A DNA stretch of 64,000 nt, taken from positions 1 through 64,000 of the forward strand of contig OZ245818.1 of assembly GCA_965228435.1 (NCBI GenBank), given 5' to 3'. Positions 49,449-58,353 of this stretch are shown one piece after another. Under the pieces are notes generated by a model. It saw only the letters and a program-made list of their open reading frames with translations. It had not been told where the DNA came from and did not search any database. Position 1 is the stretch's first letter, and every line of letters starts with the position of its first letter. This DNA comes from Hoeflea_A sp965228435 (GTDB lineage: Bacteria > Pseudomonadota > Alphaproteobacteria > Rhizobiales > Rhizobiaceae). A program made the translations under genes and the position numbers.

Positions 49449-49528
49449 GGTTTCCTCCCATTCGAATGCGCAGAACATCGCGCCGATGATCATGCAGGTT
49501 CAATCGACCAGATACAGAGTCGATTTCT

Positions 49529-49540
49529 GATAACGTTTAC
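49529..49540. promoter_or_regulatory. Candidate LacI operator 1
   Basis: GATAACGTTTAC is a near-palindrome matching the core of the perfect site at 49766-49779 (AACGTT centre). It lies just downstream of the minus-strand -10 (49548-49553), where a repressor would block transcription start of the TIM-barrel operon. Confidence 0.6.
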
Positions 49541-49547
49541 AGTTTTT

Positions 49548-49576
49548 ATAATTTCACTCAGGCTTTCACCTGTCAA
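49548..49576 (-). promoter_or_regulatory. Predicted promoter of the TIM-barrel/Gfo/DUF4432/lacI operon
   Basis: On the minus strand a perfect TTGACA (49571-49576) is followed after 17 bases by AATTAT (49548-49553), about 100 bases upstream of the ATG at 49448. Confidence 0.5.
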
Positions 49577-49757
49577 GGTAGGCCTTGAATTGAAGGCCGA
49601 CCAAATTCAAATGGCATCCACATTTAAAATTTCTTATTCTGATTTTATTCATTAAATACAGCTATATAATTCGAAATTGCGCATTCATTTTCCGATCGAA
49701 ATCGACCCCAATTGCCAGCATTTCACGTCATGCCTCCGAGAAAAATCATCCTAGATG

Positions 49758-49785
49758 TTGACTTGGGTAAACGTTTACCTATACG
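49758..49785 (+). promoter_or_regulatory. Predicted promoter of the carbohydrate-type ABC transporter operon
   Basis: TTGACT (49758-49763) and TATACG (49780-49785) are separated by 16 bases on the plus strand, with the perfect LacI palindrome filling the spacer. The binding-protein ATG is 60 bases downstream. Confidence 0.55.
49766..49779. promoter_or_regulatory. Candidate LacI operator 2, perfect 14-base palindrome
   Basis: GGTAAACGTTTACC is a perfect palindrome of the type bound by LacI-family regulators (central CG, AAACGTTT). It lies in the spacer of the transporter promoter. Its centre is about 238 bases from that of the weaker site at 49529-49540. Confidence 0.75.
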
Positions 49786-49845
49786 ACTTGGTGCCGATTG
49801 AACGAGGCACGTTTGCCTCGCATCGACGCTCAAAGGGAGGAACAC

Positions 49846-51456
49846 ATGAAACGTCTCACACCGACGCGCAGGTCGCTTCTGAAAGGATCAGCCGCCTTTG
49901 CAGCCACATCCGCCATTGGTATCGCTCCGAAATTCATCACGCCGGCGCGGGCCAACGGCCTTGCCGCTGGCATGACCGGCGGACCAACTGGATTTCCGGG
50001 GGCAGAGCGGTTCCAATACAACGAAACCCATTCGGAGGGCCGTGCCATCGAGGGGGTAAAGAAGCTGGTCGCCGCCGGTAAGGCTCCGAAGAAGATCACC
50101 ATGCTGCTAACCGACGGCGCGATCGGCCAGATTACCAATCCCTTCCCTTCCGGTCCGTCCGTCAAGGACGTCTGGGAAAAGGAAACCGGCATCGAACTTG
50201 AGATCATCGGTGCACCGGCGGGCGATATCTGGAAGCGAGTGCTTCAGGACGTCACCACCGGCTCAGGGGCCTTCGATATCTATACACACCCATGGAACAG
50301 CCTCGGCGACCTGGTCGAAGCCGGCGGCGCGCTTAAGCTCAGCGACTATGTGGCAAAGTACAATCCTGACTGGGCCGACGACGAGCGGGGCACTCCCACG
50401 GCGCAAATTGCCGAACTTCTCTACAAATATGGCGGCGAATACTACGGTGCTTCGCTGGATGGCGACTTCCAGACCTGGGTTTACAACAAGGCCTATTTCG
50501 ATGATCCGCAGCATGCCAGCGCTTTTGAGGACAAGTATGGCCACCCGCTGGCACCACCGCGGACCTGGCAGGAATCGGACAACATATCCGCATTCTTTAC
50601 CGGCAGGTCAGGCGTCAACGGCGTGAAGATCTATGGCAACGGCAATGACATGGCGCCATTCTGGGGGCTGCCCCGGTTCTATGCCCGCTTCGCGGCGCAA
50701 GCGATGCCGAACATGTACTGGTTCGACGAAAATGGCGAGCCGAATCTCGACACGCCCGAGGGCATCAAAGCCGCGACCGAATATGTCAAGGTCAAGGACT
50801 GGTCACACCCCGATGTGCTGTCCTGGACCTATGCTGAGGGCTATTCCGGTATCGGATCAGGCCAAACCGCGCACCTTTCGACCTACACCAATGTCACGAA
50901 ATTCGTTGACGTCATGAACAAGGACGGCACGCCAGCCAATCCGGCGGCAGGCATGCTAAGTGCCTATGCGCCGCCCGGCGTGCAGCATGGCAACCAGATC
51001 GTGCGACGGTCGGTGATCTACTACAACATCACCGGCACCGTTTCGGCCAACAGCGCCAATCCGGAGGCTGCCTATCTGTTCCTGCAGTGGCTCTCATCAA
51101 CGCGCACCTACTCCTGGATGGCCGGCAATCCCTCCGGTTACTTCGATCCATTCCAGAAGGCCAACCTGTCGGAACCGTTCGTCGAACAGACCTACCATCC
51201 GTACATGATGGATGCGATCCGCGAGACGATTTCCCGCTCCGTTCCAACCATCAATTTCGCTGGACAGACGGCTCTCGACGCGGCGCTCGACGAAGAGTTG
51301 CAGGCAGCCCTCACGGGACAAAAAACACCCGAGGAGGCCATGCGAGACGCCTCGAAGAAATGGAAACGGATCATAAGACGCAAGGGCGAGGACAAAATGA
51401 TCCCGATCATCCAGTCGAGCCGCGCCGCCTGGCCGACGATCATAGACGCGGCCTAG
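49846..51456 (+). CDS. ABC transporter substrate-binding protein, carbohydrate type, Tat-exported
   Basis: The 536-residue binding protein starts MKRLTPTRRSLLKGSAAF, a twin-arginine signal (TRRSLLK) followed by a hydrophobic stretch and a PARANG cleavage region. The mature part has a family-1-type sugar-binding fold (ITMLLTDGAIGQ, TGIELEIIGAPAGDIWKRV, AFDIYTHPWNSLGDLVEAG). Its unusual length (over 500) resembles the large binding proteins of two-ATPase carbohydrate/polyol importers such as rhizobial glycerol GlpV. ATG 49846 has AGGGAGGAAC upstream. A GC hairpin follows it, separating it from the permease genes. Confidence 0.88.
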   Translation: MKRLTPTRRSLLKGSAAFAATSAIGIAPKFITPARANGLAAGMTGGPTGFPGAERFQYNETHSEGRAIEGVKKLVAAGKAPKKITMLLTDGAIGQITNPFPSGPSVKDVWEKETGIELEIIGAPAGDIWKRVLQDVTTGSGAFDIYTHPWNSLGDLVEAGGALKLSDYVAKYNPDWADDERGTPTAQIAELLYKYGGEYYGASLDGDFQTWVYNKAYFDDPQHASAFEDKYGHPLAPPRTWQESDNISAFFTGRSGVNGVKIYGNGNDMAPFWGLPRFYARFAAQAMPNMYWFDENGEPNLDTPEGIKAATEYVKVKDWSHPDVLSWTYAEGYSGIGSGQTAHLSTYTNVTKFVDVMNKDGTPANPAAGMLSAYAPPGVQHGNQIVRRSVIYYNITGTVSANSANPEAAYLFLQWLSSTRTYSWMAGNPSGYFDPFQKANLSEPFVEQTYHPYMMDAIRETISRSVPTINFAGQTALDAALDEELQAALTGQKTPEEAMRDASKKWKRIIRRKGEDKMIPIIQSSRAAWPTIIDAA

Positions 51457-51482
51457 CCAGCCTCATTTTAGGCACTCAACAA

Positions 51483-51507
51483 CCGGCCGCGGCTGCGTCG
51501 CGGCCGG
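51483..51507 (+). promoter_or_regulatory. GC-rich intercistronic hairpin after the binding-protein gene
   Basis: CCGGCCGCG (51483-51491) and CGCGGCCGG (51499-51507) form a perfect 9-base stem with a 7-base loop, 26 bases after the binding-protein stop and before the permease gene. Such hairpins often protect the upstream message so that binding protein exceeds membrane subunits. Confidence 0.55.
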
Positions 51508-51545
51508 GTGAGTGATCCTGCACAAAACGCACCTGGTAAACGAAC

Positions 51546-52394
51546 ATGACCGGTCTTATTGCCCGAACATTAACCGTAGCAATTGTCGCCTGCATCGCGC
51601 TTCTCCCGGTATCCTGGATGGTGACCATGGCCTTCAAGCCGGCGGCCGAATGGACTTCTGCCGGTGGAGACATCACCTTCCTGCCGCGGGACCCGACGCT
51701 CAACAACTTCCTCTACGTATTCACCGGCAGCGCACCGGACCAGATCGTCGGCCTCGATCGCACTGTTTGGGGTCCCATGTTTGCCAGTCTCCTTACGTCC
51801 GTCATTGGGACGGTCATTGCCGTGGCTTGCGGTACGGCGGCGGCCTATGCAGTATCGCGCGAGAAGATTCAGCCCAGCATTGGCTTGTCCCTCTTGCAGT
51901 TGCGTATCTTCCCGCCACTGGCGGTGATGATTCCCGTGATGATCATGTGGGCATTCCTGGGGATGATCGATACCTGGTGGGGCCTGTCGCTTATCTACGG
52001 CATTGTCACGCTGCCCTTCTCCTACTGGCTGATGAAAGCCTATTTCGATGAATTGCCGAGAGAAATCGAGGAGGCGGCCATCGTCGAAGGCTGCTCTCCG
52101 TTCGAAGCCTTTCGGCAAATCACACTGCCGATCGTCGCCTCGGCCGTCGCCAGCACCGCTCTCTTCATTTTCATCCTCAATTGGTCCGACTACCTCATTG
52201 CCCTTTTGCTGACCCGCAAGGACTGGACAACGATCCCCGTCTACATGAATGCGCTGGCGACAGCGGCAAGCGGCCAGCTTTACGGGGCCAAGGCCGCCCT
52301 CGGGATCATCGCCGCAATCCCCCCCGTCGTGCTCGGCATTTCCATTCAGAGGTTCCTCGTGCGTGGTCTGACCTTCGGAGCGCTGAAGCAATGA
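51546..52394 (+). CDS. Carbohydrate ABC transporter permease, MalG family
   Basis: The 282-residue membrane protein has about six segments and the EAA coupling motif EEAAIVEGCSPFEAFRQITLPI at about 173-194 (family pattern only). It starts MTGLIARTLTVAIVACIAL. It forms a heterodimer with the permease encoded next. Its stop overlaps the following ATG by four bases. Confidence 0.92.
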   Translation: MTGLIARTLTVAIVACIALLPVSWMVTMAFKPAAEWTSAGGDITFLPRDPTLNNFLYVFTGSAPDQIVGLDRTVWGPMFASLLTSVIGTVIAVACGTAAAYAVSREKIQPSIGLSLLQLRIFPPLAVMIPVMIMWAFLGMIDTWWGLSLIYGIVTLPFSYWLMKAYFDELPREIEEAAIVEGCSPFEAFRQITLPIVASAVASTALFIFILNWSDYLIALLLTRKDWTTIPVYMNALATAASGQLYGAKAALGIIAAIPPVVLGISIQRFLVRGLTFGALKQ

Positions 52395-53362
52395 CCTCAA
52401 CCTTCACTCACGCAACCTCTGAGACCGCTATGCAGTCCCATCGTCCCGAGCCAACCCTGAACGAAGAGCGCCGTTCGCTGGCGCGACGGTTGATCCTTCC
52501 GACGCAGATCCTGCTCGTCTTCATCGTCGCCTTTCCGCTGCTCATGCAGCTCTACATTTCCATGACCTGGTGGACGCCGCTCGACGGCAAACCATGGACC
52601 ATGGCCTACCAGTCCTGGGTCTGGCTTTTGAACTACGGCGACCTCCTGACCGACAAGGCACTTTGGGGGGCCATCTGGAGAACTGTGCTGTTCGTGATGA
52701 TCTCGGTGCCGATCGAGCTGCTGCTCGGGCTCATCCTGGCCGCCTTGTTCTACGAAGGCGTCTACGCCCGCTCGTTTTTCTACAGCATCGTCCTGATGCC
52801 GATGATGATCGTGCCTGCGGTCGCCGGTTACATCTTCTTTCTGCTGTTTCAGCAGACCGGCCCGGTCAATGCGGTTCTCTCGCTGATCTACCCCGGCGCG
52901 CCGGAACTCAATTGGCTGAACGACGTCAATCGCGCTTTTGTCGCCATCATCATCGCTGACGTATGGCAGTGGACACCGTTGATGTTTCTGATCCTCTACG
53001 CCGGAATGATGAGCGTTCCTGAAGACCAGATGCGCGCAGCGACCATCCTCGGCGCGACCTGGTGGCACCGGTTCCGCTACATCGCCCTGCCCCGTATCAA
53101 GGCGGTCATTGTCATTGCGCTTGGATTGCGGGTCATAGAGGCCTTCAAGATTTTCGACCCGATTTTCATCATGACATCGGGCGGTCCCGGCGTGGCGACT
53201 GAAAGCCTGTCCCTCTACCTCTACAAACGAACTTTTCAGGACCTTGAGTGGTCCTACGTCGCCGCCATTGGCATCACAGTACTGGTCGCACTCAGCGTGA
53301 TAACCGGCGTTATCATCGCTCGCACCTCGAAGGCGACCGCCGCCAAAGAGGAGGCGCGCTGA
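52391..53362 (+). CDS. Carbohydrate ABC transporter permease, MalF family
   Basis: The 323-residue protein has a polar N-terminus (about 1-32), six membrane segments (first at about 33-55, LILPTQILLVFIVAFPLL) and an EAA motif (EDQMRAATILGATWWHRFRY near 220-240). It is the second permease of the importer. The ATG at 52391 lies at the end of the preceding permease gene, and its stop overlaps the next gene (TGATG). Confidence 0.92.
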   Translation: MTSTFTHATSETAMQSHRPEPTLNEERRSLARRLILPTQILLVFIVAFPLLMQLYISMTWWTPLDGKPWTMAYQSWVWLLNYGDLLTDKALWGAIWRTVLFVMISVPIELLLGLILAALFYEGVYARSFFYSIVLMPMMIVPAVAGYIFFLLFQQTGPVNAVLSLIYPGAPELNWLNDVNRAFVAIIIADVWQWTPLMFLILYAGMMSVPEDQMRAATILGATWWHRFRYIALPRIKAVIVIALGLRVIEAFKIFDPIFIMTSGGPGVATESLSLYLYKRTFQDLEWSYVAAIGITVLVALSVITGVIIARTSKATAAKEEAR

Positions 53363-54483
53363 TGGCCCAGGTTCTGCTCGACGCTGTCACCAAGAAATTC
53401 GGGGACTTCACTGCGGTCGACGCCATGAGCATGTCCGTCAGGGATGCCGAGTTTGTCGCAATCCTGGGCCCCTCCGGCTGCGGAAAAACCACCACGATGA
53501 ACATGATTGCAGGGATTGAACACCCGACATCCGGATCGATCAGCTTCGATGCGCAGAATGTCACCGATATGCCGGTACAGAAGCGCGGCGTCGGGTTTGT
53601 GTTCCAAAACTACGCAATCTTCACCCATATGACGGTTCGCCAGAATCTGGCCTTCGGTCTCAAGGTCGCCGGTAGCCGTCAATCGGAAATCGATACGAAG
53701 GTCGACTCGATGGCAGAGTTCATGGCGTTGACGCATCGGCTCGAGCAGCCATCATCATCGCTCAGCGTGAACGAATTGCAGAAACTGGCGATCGGCCGCT
53801 CGGCTATTGTAGAGCCGCAGATCTTTCTTCTCGATGAGCCATTGTCGAACCTGGACGCTGCCTTCCGTGAGCGCATGCGCTCGGACCTGCGCGATCTGCA
53901 GCGCAACCTGCGCCAGACCATGGTGTATGTCACTCACGATCAGATCGAGGCAATGAGCCTGGCCGACCGCATAGCGGTGATGAACATGGGTAGGCTGCAG
54001 CAATTCGACACACCGGCCAACATCTATTCCAAACCAGCCAACGTGTTCGTCGCCCGCTTCATCGGCGCACCGAGCATGAATATCGTTCGTGGTCGCCTCC
54101 ACCACGCCTCAGATCAGACCGATTTTCATATGGAGGACATGGCGGTCGCTTCGATCCCATTGACCGACGATCAGGCGCGGGTTTGTCAGGAGACGGGAAC
54201 GACCGAGGCTCTTTTCGGGTTCCGGCCGGAATTCGTTCAACTGGCCGATGCAAGCGACGCATCGGCCTTTCCCGCCGAGGTGTCACTGGTCGAAACTGTG
54301 GGCCGGAGCAAGATCGTGCACTTTACTTCCGGGATGGTCGATTTCGTCGGGACATTCGATCGAGCAACGCCCATCCAAGCCGGGGAAGCAGTTCGAATTC
54401 GGCTCAGCAACGAGAAATGCCACATCTTCGATCCCGACACGGAAATATGCCTGACCAGGAACATTGGAGGCTCCAATGGCTAG
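53362..54483 (+). CDS. ABC transporter ATP-binding protein with degenerate signature motif
   Basis: The 373-residue MalK-type ATPase has Walker A GPSGCGKT (36-43), Q-loop Q82, Walker B IFLLDEP (154-160) and H-loop H192, plus a C-terminal TOBE-type regulatory domain. The signature LSGGQ is degenerate and reads LSVNE (134-138, SSLSVNELQKLAIGRS). Its sister ATPase at 54476-55546 has a normal LSGGE. The two probably form a heterodimer with one canonical and one non-canonical site. It overlaps both neighbours at the start and stop codons. Confidence 0.9.
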   Translation: MAQVLLDAVTKKFGDFTAVDAMSMSVRDAEFVAILGPSGCGKTTTMNMIAGIEHPTSGSISFDAQNVTDMPVQKRGVGFVFQNYAIFTHMTVRQNLAFGLKVAGSRQSEIDTKVDSMAEFMALTHRLEQPSSSLSVNELQKLAIGRSAIVEPQIFLLDEPLSNLDAAFRERMRSDLRDLQRNLRQTMVYVTHDQIEAMSLADRIAVMNMGRLQQFDTPANIYSKPANVFVARFIGAPSMNIVRGRLHHASDQTDFHMEDMAVASIPLTDDQARVCQETGTTEALFGFRPEFVQLADASDASAFPAEVSLVETVGRSKIVHFTSGMVDFVGTFDRATPIQAGEAVRIRLSNEKCHIFDPDTEICLTRNIGGSNG

Positions 54484-55546
54484 AATCGTCCTTGAAGGCG
54501 TCACCAAACGGTTCGGCTCCTTAACCGCACTCGACAGTGCCCACCTGACAATCGAAAGTGGTTCATTCACCTCGATCTTCGGCCCCCCGGGATCTGGCAA
54601 ATCGGTACTTCTTAGGCTGCTCCTCGGACTCGATGCCATCGACGACGGACGGATCCTGATCGACGGCAAAGACGTCACCCGCACGCAGCCCAAGGAACGC
54701 AATTTCGCCATGGTCTTCCAAAACCTGGCGCTGTTCCCTCAACTCAATGCCCGGGACAATATTGCCTTCCCCCTGGTGCGGCGCGGCCTGAACAGTCAGA
54801 CCATCGGTGAGCGGCTGGACCGGGTCGCCGCGGTTTTGAGCATCGCGCACATCCTCCATAAGAAACCGGCTTCCCTTTCCGGGGGCGAACGCCAGCGCGT
54901 TGCCATCGGTCGGGCGCTGGTGCGCGACGCTACGGCCTATTTGATGGACGAACCGATAGCAGCACTCGACGCGCGGTTGAGGGATACCATGCGTGTCGAG
55001 CTCAAACGCCTCCAGGCCGAATTCGGCCACACCTTCATTTATGTGACGCACGACAATGAGGAGGCCATGGCCGTTGCCGACCGCATGGCCATCCTGGAGG
55101 ATGGCAGGATCAAGCAGATCGATCGGCCCGACACTGTCTATTCAACACCCAGTTCCCTTTCCGTTGCGGAACTGGTCGGCTCGCCCAAGATCAATGTCCT
55201 CTCGGCAGAGGTTGTGGGTGAGCGATTGCATTGCGCACTTGGAGCAATTGATTTGACCCAGAAACAGCGCGAGTTGGTGATCGGCCAGAGCCAGGTGACG
55301 GTTGGGATACGACCGGAAGCCATCCGCCTTGTCGGACCGGAAGCCGGCGACGTTCAAGCCGCTAAAGTGGCCGACATCGAACGCCTTGGTGGCTTCTCCA
55401 TCGTGACCGCTGCCATCAACGGAGTACAGATTGCTGCCATTACGGACACGAACACCTCTATCACCGTTGGCGATCCGGTTTCGATCGGCCTGCGCGTGGC
55501 GGACTGTCACTTCTTCGACAGCAGAACGGGAGCACGCATTGTCTGA
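54476..55546 (+). CDS. ABC transporter ATP-binding protein, canonical MalK-type
   Basis: The 356-residue ATPase has Walker A FGPPGSGKS (about 35-43), signature LSGGERQRVAIGRALV (134-149), Walker B AYLMDEP (about 154-160) and H-loop YVTHDNEEAM. A TOBE-type C-terminal domain follows (about 235-356). The start at 54476 has a TTGGAGGC site and overlaps the previous gene's stop. It overlaps the following dehydrogenase gene at the stop (TGATG). Confidence 0.92.
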   Translation: MARIVLEGVTKRFGSLTALDSAHLTIESGSFTSIFGPPGSGKSVLLRLLLGLDAIDDGRILIDGKDVTRTQPKERNFAMVFQNLALFPQLNARDNIAFPLVRRGLNSQTIGERLDRVAAVLSIAHILHKKPASLSGGERQRVAIGRALVRDATAYLMDEPIAALDARLRDTMRVELKRLQAEFGHTFIYVTHDNEEAMAVADRMAILEDGRIKQIDRPDTVYSTPSSLSVAELVGSPKINVLSAEVVGERLHCALGAIDLTQKQRELVIGQSQVTVGIRPEAIRLVGPEAGDVQAAKVADIERLGGFSIVTAAINGVQIAAITDTNTSITVGDPVSIGLRVADCHFFDSRTGARIV

Positions 55547-56529
55547 TGAACTTTCCGGATGCCGACATGAGTGAACATCCAGCCAAACTGGCGGTCATCG
55601 GTTGTGGTCTCGTTGGCCGGTCGTGGGCGATTGCATTCGCCCGCGCTGGTTTCAACGTCGCCATTTACGACCGAGACCAGTCGATTTCGAGATCCGCCAT
55701 CGATCTGCTGGCCGACACACTGCACCATCTCTGGGAGTTGGAACTGACCGCCAATCAGTCCGTGGATCAAATCCTGGCGCGGATTATGGTCGGCTCATGC
55801 CTCTTGGAAACAGTGGAAGGGGCCGAATACGTACAGGAAAACACCCCAGAGGCCATCTCGGTCAAGCGGGCCGTGATCGAGGAACTCGACAGGCTTTGTA
55901 AACACGACTGCATCATAGCGAGTTCAACGTCGGCCCTCCTGCCCAGTGAGATTTCAATGAACACGGTTCATCCGGAGCGCTGTCTCGTTGCTCACCCGCT
56001 CAACCCGCCGCACCTTATACCGGCAGTCGAGGTGGTCCCCTCACCAAAGACGTCAAAGGCGGCCGTCGACCGTGCAGTCGACATCCTTCATCGCGCCGGC
56101 CAGCGCCCGATCCGGATCGCGCGGGAGATCGAGGGGTTTCTGATGAACCGGTTGCAAAGCGCCCTGCTCGACGAGGCTTTTGCGATCGTTTCAGAAGGGG
56201 TGGCAACGGCCGATGATGTCGATATCGCTGTCAAGGACGGACTTGCCCGGCGCTGGTCTTTCATGGGGCCGTTCGAGACCATCGACCTGAATGCACCAGA
56301 CGGTATCCGCGACTTCATCGAGCGCTACGGGCCGGCCTATGAAAGCATCGGTCGAAGCAGACCTCGGCATCAAAGCTGGAGCCGAATTGCGGCCGAACAG
56401 GTGATCCGCGCCCGCCGGGTCAGCCTGCCGTCGGATGCCATTGCTGAGCGACAAGCCTGGCGCGACCGGCAACTCGCTCACCTGTCCGCCCATTTCGCCC
56501 GCAACTCAAACGAACAGGACGATCAATAA
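55546..56529 (+). CDS. 3-hydroxyacyl-CoA dehydrogenase family protein (L-gulonate/L-carnitine 3-dehydrogenase type)
   Basis: The 327-residue protein has an N-terminal NAD-binding site (VIGCGLVGRSWAIAFARAG at about 17-35), the QENTPE motif with E98, and catalytic H150 in VAHPLNPPHLIP. The C-terminal domain is of the lambda-crystallin/L-gulonate 3-dehydrogenase group. It oxidises a 3-hydroxy acid (free acid rather than CoA ester in this group) to a 3-keto acid. Its neighbour is a beta-keto acid cleavage enzyme, so a 3-oxo acid is probably formed and then split. The substrate may be a sugar acid, given the neighbours, or carnitine; sequence cannot decide. Confidence 0.83.
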   Translation: MNFPDADMSEHPAKLAVIGCGLVGRSWAIAFARAGFNVAIYDRDQSISRSAIDLLADTLHHLWELELTANQSVDQILARIMVGSCLLETVEGAEYVQENTPEAISVKRAVIEELDRLCKHDCIIASSTSALLPSEISMNTVHPERCLVAHPLNPPHLIPAVEVVPSPKTSKAAVDRAVDILHRAGQRPIRIAREIEGFLMNRLQSALLDEAFAIVSEGVATADDVDIAVKDGLARRWSFMGPFETIDLNAPDGIRDFIERYGPAYESIGRSRPRHQSWSRIAAEQVIRARRVSLPSDAIAERQAWRDRQLAHLSAHFARNSNEQDDQ

Positions 56530-56532
56530 GCC

Positions 56533-57465
56533 ATGGCAGTAAGACGGAAGGTAATCATTACCTGTGCCCTCACCGGCGCCATTCATACCCCCTCCATGTC
56601 GCCGCACTTGCCGACAACGCCGCACGAGATCATTGAAGAGGGCGTCCGCTCAGCAAACGCCGGCGCCAGCATCTTGCATGTGCATGCGCGCAATCCCGTC
56701 GACGGTCGCCCGGATCAGTCGGTCGAGGCGTTCGGGGAAATCCTTCCGGAACTGCGCAAGCGCACGGACGCCGTGATCAACATCACCACCGGTGGCAGTC
56801 CTTTCATGACGGTCGATGAGCGAATGCAGCCAGCCGCTATGTTCAAGCCGGAGCTTTGTTCGCTCAACATGGGGTCGATGAATTTCGGTCTCTATCATCT
56901 GCTGGACCGCTACGGGGATCTCCGTCATGACTGGGAACGCGCCCATCTGGAAAACTCGCGCGACCTCGTGTTTCGCAACAGTTTCAAAGACATCGAGACC
57001 ATTCTGGCTACCTGCTCCCGAAATGGTACCCGGTTCGAGTTCGAATGCTACGACATCGGTCATCTCTATTCCCTGAAACATATGGTGGATCGGGGACTGG
57101 TTGCTCCGCCCCTGTTCATCCAGTCGGTCTTCGGCCTGCTCGGCGGTATCGGCGCACATCCCGAAGATGTGATGATGATGCGGCGAACCGCCGACCGGCT
57201 TTTCGCGGATGGTTATGCATGGTCGGTTCTGGGAGCCGGCGCCAACCAGATGAGGATTGCCTCCATGTCGCTGGCAATGGGCGGTCATGCACGCGTCGGG
57301 CTCGAGGATTCGTTGTGGATTGGACCGGGCGAACTTGCGCAATCCAGCTCTCAGCAGGTCGCAGTCGCGGCCGAGATGATTTCGAGCCTCGGGATGGCGG
57401 TAGCGAGCCCCGACGATGCGCGCGCGATTCTGGGGCTCAAGGGCGACGACCGGGTCGCGTTCTGA
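56533..57465 (+). CDS. Beta-keto acid cleavage enzyme (BKACE, DUF849 family)
   Basis: The 310-residue TIM-barrel zinc enzyme matches the BKACE family. The zinc ligands are H49 and H51 (SILHVHARNP), a conserved NITTGGS lies at 83-89, and FEFECYDIGHL provides the catalytic Glu. BKACE enzymes condense a 3-keto acid with acetyl-CoA and cleave it to acetoacetate and a new CoA ester. It is located directly after a 3-hydroxyacid dehydrogenase with a three-base gap and before a lactonase. This pairing (dehydrogenase then BKACE) is also known for carnitine. Confidence 0.88.
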   Translation: MAVRRKVIITCALTGAIHTPSMSPHLPTTPHEIIEEGVRSANAGASILHVHARNPVDGRPDQSVEAFGEILPELRKRTDAVINITTGGSPFMTVDERMQPAAMFKPELCSLNMGSMNFGLYHLLDRYGDLRHDWERAHLENSRDLVFRNSFKDIETILATCSRNGTRFEFECYDIGHLYSLKHMVDRGLVAPPLFIQSVFGLLGGIGAHPEDVMMMRRTADRLFADGYAWSVLGAGANQMRIASMSLAMGGHARVGLEDSLWIGPGELAQSSSQQVAVAAEMISSLGMAVASPDDARAILGLKGDDRVAF

Positions 57466-57466
57466 G

Positions 57467-58345
57467 ATGGCCGAGATCGACATTCTCATCGACGTCAAGC
57501 CGCGCCTCGGTGAAGGACCGCTGTGGGACGAGCAGGCGGAGCGCCTGTATTTCATCGACAGCCTGGGGGACCGTGTCTGGCGTTGCGACGCGGGCGGAGG
57601 CGAGGTCCGAAGCTGGGAAGTCCCGGGGCATATCGGCTCGATTGCGCTGCGGTCCGGCGGGGGCGCCATCGTCGCGCTATCAGACGGGTTTTATCTGCTG
57701 GATTTCGAAACCGGCGATACCATATTTCTCGTTGACCCCGAGCCGAACCACCCGGGAAACCGGCTAAACGATGGCAAGGTCGATCCGGCCGGACGGTTCG
57801 TTTGCGGCTCGATGGATAGCGGGGAAGCGGCCGATACCGGCGCGCTCTGGCGTGTTGATAGCGACCTTTCGTTGTCGAAGCTGGACGAGAACATCATCTG
57901 CTCCAACGGGCCATGCTGGAGTCCGTCCGGCGATATTCTATATTTCGCCGACAGTTTCCGACGCACGATCTATGCCTATAATTACGATACGCAAACCGGC
58001 GCAGTGAGCGCGAAGCGAACCTTTGTCACCGTCGACGACTCTCGCGGCGGAGCTCCAGACGGCGCCACGGTCGACTCGCAGGGGTGTTTGTGGAGCGCCA
58101 CAGTCTATGACGGCCGTGTCTTTCGCTACACGCCTGACGGCGAAGTCGATCGGATCATCGAAATGCCGGTGCGTAAAATCACCAGCCTGACCTTCGGCGG
58201 TCCGGGACTCGACACGCTGTTTGTGACGTCCATGGCCGTTCCTCCACTGCCAAAATACCCCGGCGACGGTCCGAAACGCGGCTCCGTCTTTGCCGTCACC
58301 GGCCTGGGTGTAACCGGATTACCTGCAACCAGATTTGCCGGATAG
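57467..58345 (+). CDS. SMP-30/gluconolactonase/LRE family protein
   Basis: The 292-residue six-bladed beta-propeller has the metal residue E16 (LGEGPLWDE) and the conserved NRLNDGKVDPAGRF, SNGPCWSPSG and GAPDGATVDSQGCLW segments of SMP-30 lactonases. It would hydrolyse a sugar lactone to the aldonate. ATG 57467 lies just after the BKACE stop. It is followed by an SDR, a pairing typical of dehydrogenase-plus-lactonase oxidation of an aldose. This supports a sugar or sugar-acid substrate for the whole operon (inference). Confidence 0.88.
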   Translation: MAEIDILIDVKPRLGEGPLWDEQAERLYFIDSLGDRVWRCDAGGGEVRSWEVPGHIGSIALRSGGGAIVALSDGFYLLDFETGDTIFLVDPEPNHPGNRLNDGKVDPAGRFVCGSMDSGEAADTGALWRVDSDLSLSKLDENIICSNGPCWSPSGDILYFADSFRRTIYAYNYDTQTGAVSAKRTFVTVDDSRGGAPDGATVDSQGCLWSATVYDGRVFRYTPDGEVDRIIEMPVRKITSLTFGGPGLDTLFVTSMAVPPLPKYPGDGPKRGSVFAVTGLGVTGLPATRFAG

Positions 58346-58353
58346 GAATCGCA

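Larger units (their letters stand above)
49449..49845. other. Divergent promoter region, about 400 bases
   Basis: This separates the TIM-barrel gene from the binding-protein gene. It is much richer in A/T than its surroundings (49590-49700) and holds two LacI-type palindromes and two predicted promoters, listed separately. No gene is supported. Confidence 0.6.

Noticed and set aside
55546..57465. Confident assignment to carnitine degradation
   Set aside because: The dehydrogenase-BKACE pair fits carnitine, but the operon also has a carbohydrate-type importer, a lactonase and an SDR, and no thioesterase or betaine-type transporter is visible. I keep it as an alternative only.
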